Positions 6,813 through 14,424 of a stretch of 46,532 nucleotides of DNA are shown here, one piece after another. The notes under the pieces were generated by a model, which was given only the letters and a program-made list of their open reading frames with translations, did not search any database and was not told the DNA's origin. Source of the stretch: Defluviitaleaceae bacterium. Lineage in GTDB: Bacteria; Bacillota; Clostridia; Lachnospirales; WQUN01. The stretch lies in contig WQRQ01000008.1 in NCBI GenBank assembly GCA_009786685.1, positions 1 through 46,532 of the forward strand, read 5' to 3'. A program made the translations under genes and the position numbers. How positions within the stretch are numbered: the stretch's first letter is position 1; every line of letters starts with the position of its first letter.

Positions 6813-8396
6813 ATGTTACCTTATTTTGTAATCGCGCCTCTTTTAATTGCCGTTTTTTTGTATTTGTTTTCGTCGAGCAGGACAAGCAGAATTGTTGCGA
6901 TAATTGCGCAGGCTGTTTTTGTCGGGTTTACGCTCTTTCTTTTTTTGGAAAGCAGACAGGGCGAAATTTATACCGTGGTGGGCGGATATCGTGGGGTTTT
7001 GGGGATTACCCTTTCTGCGGATATGCTTTCTGCGTCGTTGGTTATGCTTACTGCTGTTTTGTTTCTTATTGCCGCTGTTTACGGGCTTAAAGAGCCAAGC
7101 TCCAAGCTGTATTGGCTCTTAATGTTTATCTGGGAAGGGCTTATTATCGGCGTGTTTTTTGCGCGGGATTTTTTCAATGTGTTTGTTTTGTTGGAAGTCG
7201 CTACGCTTATCGTGGCTGTTCTTATCATGTATGTGCGGGAAAAACGCTCTATGTACGATGGCGTTATTTTTTTGATGGTTAATACCGTGGCTATTCAGTT
7301 TTATTTGCTTGGGGTAGGGTATATTTATATGCTCACAGGTACGCTGGACATGGCCATGGCTGCCGTGGCGATTGCGGATATGGAGGCGTCCCGGTTGATT
7401 TTGCCGTATACGCTTATTATGGCACCCATTGTTTTTAAATGCGCTCTTGTGCCGCTTGCGAGCTGGCTGCCAAAGGTGCAGGGGATTCCGCGTGCGCCTT
7501 CTGCCGTGGCTGCTATTTTGTCGGGATTGCATGTTAAATGTGCGTTGTTTTTGTTTATTCGTTTTCAGGAGGTTTTCTCGCCTGTTGCTACGGATGGCTT
7601 TTATTTTGTACTGGGAATTGTTACCGCCTTGGCGAGCATTGTTATGGCCTTTGCGCAGAAGGATATACGGCTTATTTTGGCGTATAGCTCCACTGCGCAG
7701 GTTGGCTTGATAATGGCGGGGCTAAATATCGGCGGGGAGTATGCTGTTACGGGGAGCTTGTTTCATATAATTAATCATGCGGTGTTTAAGGCTGCGTTAT
7801 TTTTGGGCGCGGGGATAATCGTGCGGATGTATCGCACGCGTGATATTACAAAAATAAGCGGGCTGATGAAACGCTCGCCTGTGCTTGGTATTACTACAAT
7901 CATGGCGATTTTAGGAATAGCGGGCGCACCGTTTTTTAACGGGAGTATCTCCAAATATTTTATGATGGCAGAAAGCGGCGGGGTTGTTTTTTGGATTTTG
8001 AATATAATTAACCTAGGCACGATTACGCTGTTTGTGAAATATGCGAGGATGTTGTTTGGTGAGGATACGAGCAATAAAACCGTGCAGATAGACGTAAATA
8101 AGCAGATAAGTGTGGCGGTGCTTGCGGTGATGTGCCTAGCAATGGGAATCGGCGGGGTTTGGTTGGCTAATTTCCTGTTTGGGGTGGATGTTGGGCTTAG
8201 CTTTTGGGGGTATTTGGAGAAATCGGCTATTTTTGCCGTGAGTGTGGCTATTGCCGTAGTGGTTAATAGGTACGCAAATAAAGAACACGCGTTTTTTACG
8301 CGTGTACGTGGGCTGGATTTGAGTTTTAAGGGGATGTGTCTTTCTATCGGAGTGCTGTTTGCTACGTTGTTGTTTTTTGTGGAGGTTACGATTTAA
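6813..8396 (+). CDS. mrpD: Mrp antiporter subunit D, proton-pumping NuoL/M/N-type
   Basis: 527 residues with about 14 helices, of the proton-conducting membrane transporter family (PF00361). Key residues are in place: Glu128 in VLLEVATL, Lys209 in PIVFKCALVPLASWLPK (with Lys221), the APSAVAAILSGLHVK loop and the HIINHAVFKAALF helix. These form the proton path in this family. It is the only NuoL/M/N-type subunit in the operon, whereas Bacillus-type Mrp has two (MrpA and MrpD). Last gene of the operon. Confidence 0.9.
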   Translation: MLPYFVIAPLLIAVFLYLFSSSRTSRIVAIIAQAVFVGFTLFLFLESRQGEIYTVVGGYRGVLGITLSADMLSASLVMLTAVLFLIAAVYGLKEPSSKLYWLLMFIWEGLIIGVFFARDFFNVFVLLEVATLIVAVLIMYVREKRSMYDGVIFLMVNTVAIQFYLLGVGYIYMLTGTLDMAMAAVAIADMEASRLILPYTLIMAPIVFKCALVPLASWLPKVQGIPRAPSAVAAILSGLHVKCALFLFIRFQEVFSPVATDGFYFVLGIVTALASIVMAFAQKDIRLILAYSSTAQVGLIMAGLNIGGEYAVTGSLFHIINHAVFKAALFLGAGIIVRMYRTRDITKISGLMKRSPVLGITTIMAILGIAGAPFFNGSISKYFMMAESGGVVFWILNIINLGTITLFVKYARMLFGEDTSNKTVQIDVNKQISVAVLAVMCLAMGIGGVWLANFLFGVDVGLSFWGYLEKSAIFAVSVAIAVVVNRYANKEHAFFTRVRGLDLSFKGMCLSIGVLFATLLFFVEVTI

Positions 8397-8431
8397 GCAA
8401 AGTTAAATTTGTTTTTTTGGTCAAAAGCATT

Positions 8432-8459
8432 ACAGCCCTTGATTTATATGGACTGTTTT
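8432..8459 (+). terminator. Weak terminator candidate after the Mrp operon
   Basis: An imperfect hairpin pairs ACAGcCC (8432-8438) with GGaCTGT (8450-8456) around an 11-base loop, followed by TTT. The stem is short and has a mismatch; it is listed because no better terminator is visible between mrpD and the tetR promoter. Confidence 0.3.
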
Positions 8460-8478
8460 ATAGGTAAAATAAAATCTC

Positions 8479-8507
8479 TTGACAGCATGAGCCGTGATTC
8501 ATATAAT
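8479..8507 (+). promoter_or_regulatory. Consensus sigma-A promoter of the TetR-exporter operon
   Basis: TTGACA (8479-8484) and TATAAT (8502-8507) are both perfect and 17 bases apart. The -10 box is the exact centre of a palindrome (8487-8522), so a bound repressor would block RNA polymerase. Confidence 0.9.
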
Positions 8508-8522
8508 TGAATCGCGGCTCAT
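8487..8522. promoter_or_regulatory. Palindromic operator, probable TetR-family binding site
   Basis: Two 15-base arms, ATGAGCCGTGATTCA (8487-8501) and TGAATCGCGGCTCAT (8508-8522), are inverted with one mismatch and surround TATAAT. Long palindromes over the promoter of a tetR-like gene are typical autoregulatory operators. The RNA could also fold into the same hairpin in the leader. Confidence 0.8.
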
Positions 8523-8560
8523 ATTTGTGAACGAGCTTTCAGTTGAAAGGAGATGGGACA

Positions 8561-9190
8561 ATGCCAAAAGAGACTTTTTTCCGCCTGCGCGATGAAAAGC
8601 AAGACAGTATTATGCGTTCGGCCATAAACGAGTTTGCGGAGCATGGCTTTGAGCGGGCAAAAATTTGTGATATTGCAAAAAACGCAAATGTTGCAACAGG
8701 CAGCATTTATCAATACTTTGCAGATAAAGAAGAGCTTTTTATGTACTGCGCACAGTGGGCTTTTGATTGTTTTATGAAAAAAATTGATTTTAGACCCGAT
8801 ATCACAAACATGGATATTTTTGAATACTACGACGAACGTCTTGCAAATCCTAACATTTTAAACGAGGAGCGGGAAGTTGTGCGTTTTATGCAGGAGCTTA
8901 TGCGACATCCCGACATGATGCGCCCGTCCATACACGAAATATACAAAAAAAGCGAAGAGCAGATACTAAGGCTGATTGATAACACAAAAAACAAGGGCTT
9001 AATACGTACCGATATTTCCAGCGAGATATTGCTTGAATATTTTGTCGCCGTAACCGAACGATTTAAGCTGTACTGGATGACAAAATACGAGGATTTGACG
9101 CAAATGCCGCCTGATGAAATGAGGGAAAAGGTAAATATTATGCTCGAACTTCTAAAGCACGGGCTTAAAGGAGACCAAGCAAATGTCTAA
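8561..9190 (+). CDS. TetR/AcrR family transcriptional regulator
   Basis: 209 residues. Residues 14-60 form the N-terminal TetR DNA-binding domain, with IMRSAINEFAEHGFERAKICDIAKNA as two copied stretches around the helix-turn-helix and GSIYQYFADKEELF closing it. The rest is a helical ligand-binding domain of unknown specificity. The ATG at 8561, with GGAG 8 bases upstream, is preferred over an upstream in-frame TTG at 8543. It is the first gene of the exporter operon and overlaps the ATPase by 8 bases. The palindrome over its promoter suggests it represses its own operon until an inducer, perhaps an exported compound, binds. Confidence 0.9.
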   Translation: MPKETFFRLRDEKQDSIMRSAINEFAEHGFERAKICDIAKNANVATGSIYQYFADKEELFMYCAQWAFDCFMKKIDFRPDITNMDIFEYYDERLANPNILNEEREVVRFMQELMRHPDMMRPSIHEIYKKSEEQILRLIDNTKNKGLIRTDISSEILLEYFVAVTERFKLYWMTKYEDLTQMPPDEMREKVNIMLELLKHGLKGDQANV

Positions 9191-9890
9191 AAGTATAATG
9201 GATGTAACCGGCCTTACAAAAGATTACATCATGGGCGAGGTAACTGTTAATGCCCTGCGTGGGGTGGATTTTTCGCTGTACGAGGGTGAGTTTGTTGTTG
9301 TGCTTGGCCCCAGCGGCAGTGGAAAAAGCACGATTTTAAATATAATCGGCGGTATCGACAGGGCTACGAGTGGCTCGGTTATTGTTGACGGCAAGGACAT
9401 CGCGCACGCTAACGAGAGGGAGTTTTCTAAATATCGGCGTTCTGCGGTGGGCTTTGTGTTTCAGTTTTACAATTTAATTCCCAACCTTACAGCCCTTGAA
9501 AATATTATCCTCGCGGCAGAGCTTTCTGCCGACCCGATTCCGCCACAGGAGCTTTTGGAGGCAATTGGGCTTGGCGACAGGGGCATGTCGTTTCCGACGC
9601 AGCTTTCCGGCGGGCAGCAGCAGCGCATAGCCATCGCCCGCGCAATTACTAAAAATCCCTTCCTTTTGTTATGCGACGAGCCGACAGGCGCACTCGACCA
9701 TACAACCGGCATTCAGGTACTGCGTTTGCTCAAGGATTTTAACGAAAAATATAATAAAACCGTCGTGATTATTACGCATAATGCGCAAATCGGAGAAATG
9801 GGAAATCGTGTGTTTCATATCAAAGACGGCTTAATCGACAAAATAGATGTAGTTGAAAACCCGATTGCACCTGAGGACATAAGTTGGTAG
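9183..9890 (+). CDS. ABC transporter ATPase, MacB/LolD type
   Basis: 235 residues with all nucleotide-binding motifs: Walker [10 protein letters not shown] (42-50), Q-loop FVFQ (91-94), signature LSGGQQQR (141-148), Walker [13 protein letters not shown] (161-172) and a switch histidine in IITHNAQ. It belongs to the MacB/LolD/FtsE group that drives FtsX-type permeases by mechanotransmission. The start codon lies inside the end of the tetR gene, with GGAG upstream. It pairs with the permease and adaptor that follow. Confidence 0.92.
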   Translation: MSKSIMDVTGLTKDYIMGEVTVNALRGVDFSLYEGEFVVVLGPSGSGKSTILNIIGGIDRATSGSVIVDGKDIAHANEREFSKYRRSAVGFVFQFYNLIPNLTALENIILAAELSADPIPPQELLEAIGLGDRGMSFPTQLSGGQQQRIAIARAITKNPFLLLCDEPTGALDHTTGIQVLRLLKDFNEKYNKTVVIITHNAQIGEMGNRVFHIKDGLIDKIDVVENPIAPEDISW

Positions 9891-9902
9891 GGGGTGGCAT
9901 GT

Positions 9903-12248
9903 ATGCTTTTAAAAAAAGTTTATCGCTCGATGTGGAAAAATAAACGTGCATATCTTGCCTGCGTGTTTCTTATTTCCGTGGGAATCCTTATGCGGACGGC
10001 TTTGGGCGCGGCCTCCGACGGGCTGGAACGCGCAAAGCTTAATTTTTACGAAGAATACCGCTTGGCTCATGTGTATGCGAGCGTCGGCGCGATTTCTTTA
10101 AGCGACGCGGAACGCCTGCGGGAGTTGCCCGGCATTGCAGACGTTACTGCGCGGACAAAAATGCCATTGCGTGCCGAAATTGATAACAACGACGAAATCA
10201 TTACGCTTCGCGTAATTTCCTTCGACCCTTCGGACGAAATGCGGCTGAATGATTTTTTAATGACGGGTCCGGAGCCTTCTTTGCCTACCGACATTGCCGT
10301 AAACTACATGTTTATGGCAACAAACGGGCTGGAGGCGGGTGACGTTATTACCTTGATTGTGCAGGGCAGAATTTTTGAGTTTGAGCTTACAGGCTCGTTT
10401 CTTACGCCGGAATATGTTTACATTGCTCCAAGCTTTACGGATATTTTGCCCGATAACGAAGCCTTTGGCATAGCATATATCACTGCGGAGGCTATGGGGA
10501 ATATAACGGGTCGCCACGGCCTGGCCAACGATTTGCTGTTTGCTCTGGCAGACGGCTATGAATTTGATGATGTTCATTTACTTATCGAGGACGCTCTGCA
10601 ACCGTATGGGCTGATTTCCATTACCGCCCGTGAGGATACGCTCAGCTATTCGCTTGTTGATATGCAAACCTCGTCTATGCAGGCAATGGCGACGTCGCTC
10701 CCGTTTGTATTTATGTTTATGGCCGCCGTTGTGTTGTTTCTTATGATGAAGCGGATTATCGAGCAGGAGCGTATGCAAATCGGTACGTTAAAGGCATTGG
10801 GCTATTCTAACTACGCTGTGATTTTTCACTATGTATGCTATGGAATTATTGTCGGGTTTGTGGGCGGTATCATCGGATTTGTTCTTGGCGCGGCTATGTC
10901 CGGCGTTTATTTGGAAATGTTTTTGGAATTTTTTCTGTTGCCGGAGCTTGTTCAGCCGTTAAGCCCTATGTATTTGGTTTTTGCCATGGCGGTTTCGTTG
11001 GGGACGGGGGTTTTTGGCTCGCTTATGGGTGCTATGCATATTATTAAGCTAACCCCCGCCGAGGCAATGCGACCTGAAAGCCCAAAGCCGATAAAGCGCG
11101 ATGTTTTAGGGAATATGAAGCTTCTTAAATTGATATTAACTTCGCGTGGGCAAATGTCGCTCCGTGGGATTATGCGCAATCCTGTTCGTTCGGGCTTTGT
11201 GGTTTTGGGTGTGATGTTTTCGTTTTCATTGCTGGTTGTCTTCGGGAGTATGGAGCATTTGATTGACGCGATGATTTATTCGCAGTTTGTAGACCAACGA
11301 CTGTACAATGTCCGCGTAACCTTAACCCATCCCATCGATTATAACCGCGTCGTAGAATCGGCACATGGCGTAAGGCACATAACCCTTGCCGAAGGGCTTT
11401 GGGAAATGCCCGTAAGCTTGACGAATAATCATATACAAACAGGCGCGGTAATCACAGGTGTACCCGAAAACGCACAGCTATACAGTATTTTTGACACAAC
11501 GCACAGGGTAAGCCACGCGCCGCCGACAGACGGTCTTATTATCACCAACGGGCTTGCGGATACGCTTAATGCGTCGGCGGGGACTCTTTTGTATCTGGAA
11601 ACGCCCTTTTTCGGCGGCGGAATGTATATTCCCGTTGTTCGTGTAATCGACCACGCGCTGGGAAGTGGCGCGTATATGGAGATTTCTGCATTGGCGGCAT
11701 TGTTTAATCAATCCGTCGTTGCCACCTCGCTGATTTTTAATACGGATAATCTGACTTATATAACGGATTATTTTCGAAACAGTCGATACACCGCGTCTAT
11801 CGAAGACAAGGACACTACCTTGCGAAAATATTTTGAAATGATGGACCCGTACACAAGCATTTATATGGTGCTTAACATCATGGGTGCGGCGGTTGCGTTT
11901 GCAATCATCTACAATACGGCGACAATTTCGCTTTCCGAACGCAAGCGCGAATACGCTACCTTGCGCGTGGTGGGGCTTACGACGGATGAGGTTTGCGAAA
12001 TAATGCGCTTTGAATATTGGCTGCTGAGCGTGGTGGGAATGATTGCCGGAATACCCTTTGCCTCGGGGCTTATGGTTGCGGTAAATTCTGTGATGGACAC
12101 GGAGATGTTTAGCCTGCCGACTACCCTGCCCGTAGCGGGATATATTACGGGCGTTGTAGGCTGTGCTGCGGCTATTATGCTTTCAAATTGGTCCGCCAAG
12201 CGTAAAATCGCAAAATTTGACATGGTTGAAGTCTTAAAAGAATTTTAA
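9903..12248 (+). CDS. FtsX-type ABC permease (MacB-like exporter)
   Basis: About 781 residues. An N-terminal helix is followed by a large extracytoplasmic domain (about 45-260) and three helices around 265-385 ending near ITKLTPAEAMRPE. A second such unit follows (helix near 430, external domain, three helices near 660-775, ending FDMVEVLKEF). Two FtsX-like halves in one chain suggest it provides the whole transmembrane part. The ATG at 9903 is chosen because the AGGGGGTG site is 8 bases upstream; a GTG at 9894 is in frame. It works with the ATPase before it and the adaptor after it; the substrate is unknown. Confidence 0.88.
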   Translation: MLLKKVYRSMWKNKRAYLACVFLISVGILMRTALGAASDGLERAKLNFYEEYRLAHVYASVGAISLSDAERLRELPGIADVTARTKMPLRAEIDNNDEIITLRVISFDPSDEMRLNDFLMTGPEPSLPTDIAVNYMFMATNGLEAGDVITLIVQGRIFEFELTGSFLTPEYVYIAPSFTDILPDNEAFGIAYITAEAMGNITGRHGLANDLLFALADGYEFDDVHLLIEDALQPYGLISITAREDTLSYSLVDMQTSSMQAMATSLPFVFMFMAAVVLFLMMKRIIEQERMQIGTLKALGYSNYAVIFHYVCYGIIVGFVGGIIGFVLGAAMSGVYLEMFLEFFLLPELVQPLSPMYLVFAMAVSLGTGVFGSLMGAMHIIKLTPAEAMRPESPKPIKRDVLGNMKLLKLILTSRGQMSLRGIMRNPVRSGFVVLGVMFSFSLLVVFGSMEHLIDAMIYSQFVDQRLYNVRVTLTHPIDYNRVVESAHGVRHITLAEGLWEMPVSLTNNHIQTGAVITGVPENAQLYSIFDTTHRVSHAPPTDGLIITNGLADTLNASAGTLLYLETPFFGGGMYIPVVRVIDHALGSGAYMEISALAALFNQSVVATSLIFNTDNLTYITDYFRNSRYTASIEDKDTTLRKYFEMMDPYTSIYMVLNIMGAAVAFAIIYNTATISLSERKREYATLRVVGLTTDEVCEIMRFEYWLLSVVGMIAGIPFASGLMVAVNSVMDTEMFSLPTTLPVAGYITGVVGCAAAIMLSNWSAKRKIAKFDMVEVLKEF

Positions 12249-12258
12249 AAAGGAAGTC

Positions 12259-12278
12259 TTTTTGCCTGGCGGCAAAAA
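12259..12278 (+). other. Hairpin between permease and adaptor genes
   Basis: TTTTTGCC (12259-12266) and GGCAAAAA (12271-12278) form a perfect 8-bp stem with a TGGC loop, 11 bases after the permease stop. No T-run follows, so it is more likely an RNA-processing or stability element, or a weak attenuator, than a full terminator. Confidence 0.5.
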
Positions 12279-12338
12279 CCATTCGCAAAAAACGCATTGA
12301 AGCCTGCGATTTTTTGCTCATTGACTAGGAGGGGTCTT

Positions 12339-13790
12339 ATGAAAAAGCCAATCAAATACACAATCATTGCAATCGTTGTGTTGGCAACAATCTTGGGGAG
12401 CGTATTTTACATGCTTCAGCCGCAGGTAGTGCGCATGACGGAAATGCGACGCAGAACAGCGGAGCTTAGCTTTACCGAGCAGGGCGTTGTTGTCGCGGAA
12501 AACACCATGCTTGTTTTTTCGACTGTGCATGGCGAGCTAAGCGAGCTGTACGTGAGGGAGGGGCAGTATGTAACTGTGGGTGAGCCGCTGCTTCGTGTGG
12601 ACACAACCGCGCTGCAATTGCAGCTTATGCAGGTGCAGGCCGGGATTATGGGGCTGGAAGCGCAGCTTGCTAACGTGGATGTAGAGGACGCAAATGCTCG
12701 CCGCTCTCTTGAAACAAGCCGCACAAGCCTTCGTGGAGAATTGCAGTCGATAAACGCCCAGGCTGCCGAGGCTTACAGGGGCTTCGCAAGCCACCGGGAG
12801 GCGATTGACGAGCAGCTTCGTGTGCAGCAAATTTTGATTGACCGACATTATGCCGACATAACGCTGGCTAACGAAAACCTTACGCGCATTGGTATTTTAT
12901 ATAACGCAGGGATTATTCCGCGAGTGGAATACGAGGGCGCGCAAACGGCTGTGCAAACGGCGGAATCTATGCTGGAATCCGCACGCGGCCAAATGGCAAT
13001 CATTGCCGCAGGCACGGCGCAAAACAGCGCGGAGCATTTTGCGGGCATACAAGCCTCACTGGAAGCGCAAATCGAAGGCATAAACCGTCAGATAGCAAGC
13101 GACCGCACAACGGCGGCGCGGGCAAGCTTTGAATCGTTAATCGCCGTAGAGCAGGCAAATGTAGCAAGGCTTGAGCATGAACTGAAAAACGCCGTCGTAA
13201 CCGCGCCGATTAGCGGAGTTATATCAACCCTTCATGCGCAAAATACGAATTTTATAAGCGCGGCAGCTCAGGTTGCGGAAATTACCGTACCGGGCGGGCG
13301 ATTAATCGAAGTATATGTATCAACACAGGATGTAGCGAGTATCAACGAAGGCGACATGGTTGGCCTTACCTTGCGGCAACGTGCGGGCGACGTTTTTTTC
13401 CCGGGGGATATAGTCGAAATCGGAGATACCGCCGTTATTCGTTTTACTGCGCTGGGCGTGGAGGAGCGTAAGGTTAATGTGCGCATTGCTCCCTATGCGC
13501 TAGGCGACATAAATTTCGGGATAGGCTATGGCATGGACGTGACATTTTTTATCTACCGCGAGGAAAACATGCTGACTGTCCCGAGGACGGCTTTATTCCG
13601 CCAAGACGGCGCGGACATGGTGTGGGTCGTAACGGGAGGCGACGGAACGGCAGAAGCCCGCTCTGTGACAACAGGCATGGAGCTGAGAACGGAAACGGTA
13701 ATTTTAAACGGGCTTTCCGAAGGTGAATTTGTCATAAACGACGCAAATAATCGTGATATAAGCCATGGTACAAGAGTGCGGGCGGAGTAG
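12339..13790 (+). CDS. HlyD/MacA-type adaptor (membrane fusion protein)
   Basis: 483 residues. One N-terminal membrane helix (about 6-26) is followed by half of a lipoyl-like domain (VREGQYVTVGEPLLRVD), a long helical coiled-coil hairpin (about 90-270), the second lipoyl half (VVTAPISGVISTL) and beta-barrel and membrane-proximal domains. It ends with the common GLSEGEFVI pattern. In Gram-positive bacteria such proteins anchor to the membrane and extend the MacB-type exporter outwards. The ATG at 12339 is chosen because AGGAGGGG lies just upstream. It is the last gene of the TetR-controlled operon. Confidence 0.9.
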   Translation: MKKPIKYTIIAIVVLATILGSVFYMLQPQVVRMTEMRRRTAELSFTEQGVVVAENTMLVFSTVHGELSELYVREGQYVTVGEPLLRVDTTALQLQLMQVQAGIMGLEAQLANVDVEDANARRSLETSRTSLRGELQSINAQAAEAYRGFASHREAIDEQLRVQQILIDRHYADITLANENLTRIGILYNAGIIPRVEYEGAQTAVQTAESMLESARGQMAIIAAGTAQNSAEHFAGIQASLEAQIEGINRQIASDRTTAARASFESLIAVEQANVARLEHELKNAVVTAPISGVISTLHAQNTNFISAAAQVAEITVPGGRLIEVYVSTQDVASINEGDMVGLTLRQRAGDVFFPGDIVEIGDTAVIRFTALGVEERKVNVRIAPYALGDINFGIGYGMDVTFFIYREENMLTVPRTALFRQDGADMVWVVTGGDGTAEARSVTTGMELRTETVILNGLSEGEFVINDANNRDISHGTRVRAE

Positions 13791-13810
13791 AGCAGCCCGC
13801 TTTCTATCTT
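13778..13810 (+). terminator. Terminator after the TetR-controlled exporter operon
   Basis: GCGGGC (13778-13783) and GCCCGC (13795-13800) form a GC-rich stem around the stop codon of the adaptor gene and are followed by TTTCTATCTT. On the minus strand no T-run follows, so it serves the plus strand only. Confidence 0.55.
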
Positions 13811-13815
13811 CACTA

Positions 13816-14088
13816 TCAGAATAAATCGCTGTGAGTGCCTGTGCGAGTCAAGTATAAAATCAATTCATTGTCCACAATTTCATAAATTAAAAGCCAATCG
13901 GGAGTAACATGGCACTCACGGCAACCTTCATAATTACCCTTTAAGGAGTGGTCACGATATTTTTCGTCCAGCTTCTCACCTTTTGCCAATTTTTTGATAA
14001 CATCCGTCATCAAATCCATATTGTACCCTCGTTTTTCAATCCGCTTCAAATCTTTGGAAAACCGTGTGGTTGGTTTTGCTGTATACAT
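13816..14088 (-). CDS. RelE/ParE-superfamily toxin, YafQ-like
   Basis: 90 residues. Landmarks of the YafQ branch are TTRFSKDLKRIEKRG at the N-terminus, KYRDHSLKGNYEGCRECHVTPDWLLIYEI in the middle and LYLTRTGTHSDLF at the end. The His, Asp and Phe residues in these regions correspond to those used by YafQ-type ribosome-dependent mRNA endonucleases. Its ATG overlaps the antitoxin stop (TAATG), the usual arrangement of type II pairs. It lies between two convergent ABC-exporter operons. Confidence 0.92.
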   Translation of the reverse strand: MYTAKPTTRFSKDLKRIEKRGYNMDLMTDVIKKLAKGEKLDEKYRDHSLKGNYEGCRECHVTPDWLLIYEIVDNELILYLTRTGTHSDLF

Positions 14089-14366
14089 TATTCGAGCAAC
14101 TCCTTCATCATTTCGTCAATGTTGGTGTAGCTCTTGCCTATTGATGGGTCTGCTTTCATATGTTTTACTTCTTCCAAAGCTTCTAATGTTTCGGCATTAG
14201 GTACAGCCGGGCGCAAATCAAACGGCAAACCACCCCTATTGCGTGAAGTGTACAGGAATACGTTTATTGCATCCGTTATGCTCATGCCATATTGGGCATA
14301 GATATTTTCTACATCGGACTTAACATCCGGGTCTATATGGATATACATACTTGAAGTTTTTGCCAT
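14088..14366 (-). CDS. RelB/DinJ-family antitoxin
   Basis: 92 residues. The N-terminal half is a ribbon-helix-helix of the RelB/DinJ type (YIHIDPDVKSDVENIYAQYG, then MSITDAINVFL), which binds the operator. The C-terminal half (EALEEVKHMKADP, ending IDEMMKELLE) would wrap around the toxin. A GAGGTGA site precedes the ATG. Together with the next gene it forms a complete DinJ-YafQ-like module that likely represses its own promoter. Confidence 0.92.
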   Translation of the reverse strand: MAKTSSMYIHIDPDVKSDVENIYAQYGMSITDAINVFLYTSRNRGGLPFDLRPAVPNAETLEALEEVKHMKADPSIGKSYTNIDEMMKELLE

Positions 14367-14392
14367 AAAATCACCTCATTATCATTTGCCTA

Positions 14393-14421
14393 AGCATATC
14401 GCTAATCTCGTACAAACGCAA
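14393..14421 (-). promoter_or_regulatory. Promoter candidate of the toxin-antitoxin pair
   Basis: On the minus strand TTGCGT and TATGCT are 17 bases apart, and the -10 box ends 26 bases before the antitoxin start. The module can thus be transcribed independently of the large exporter operon that ends just upstream. Confidence 0.5.
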
Positions 14422-14424
14422 TAT

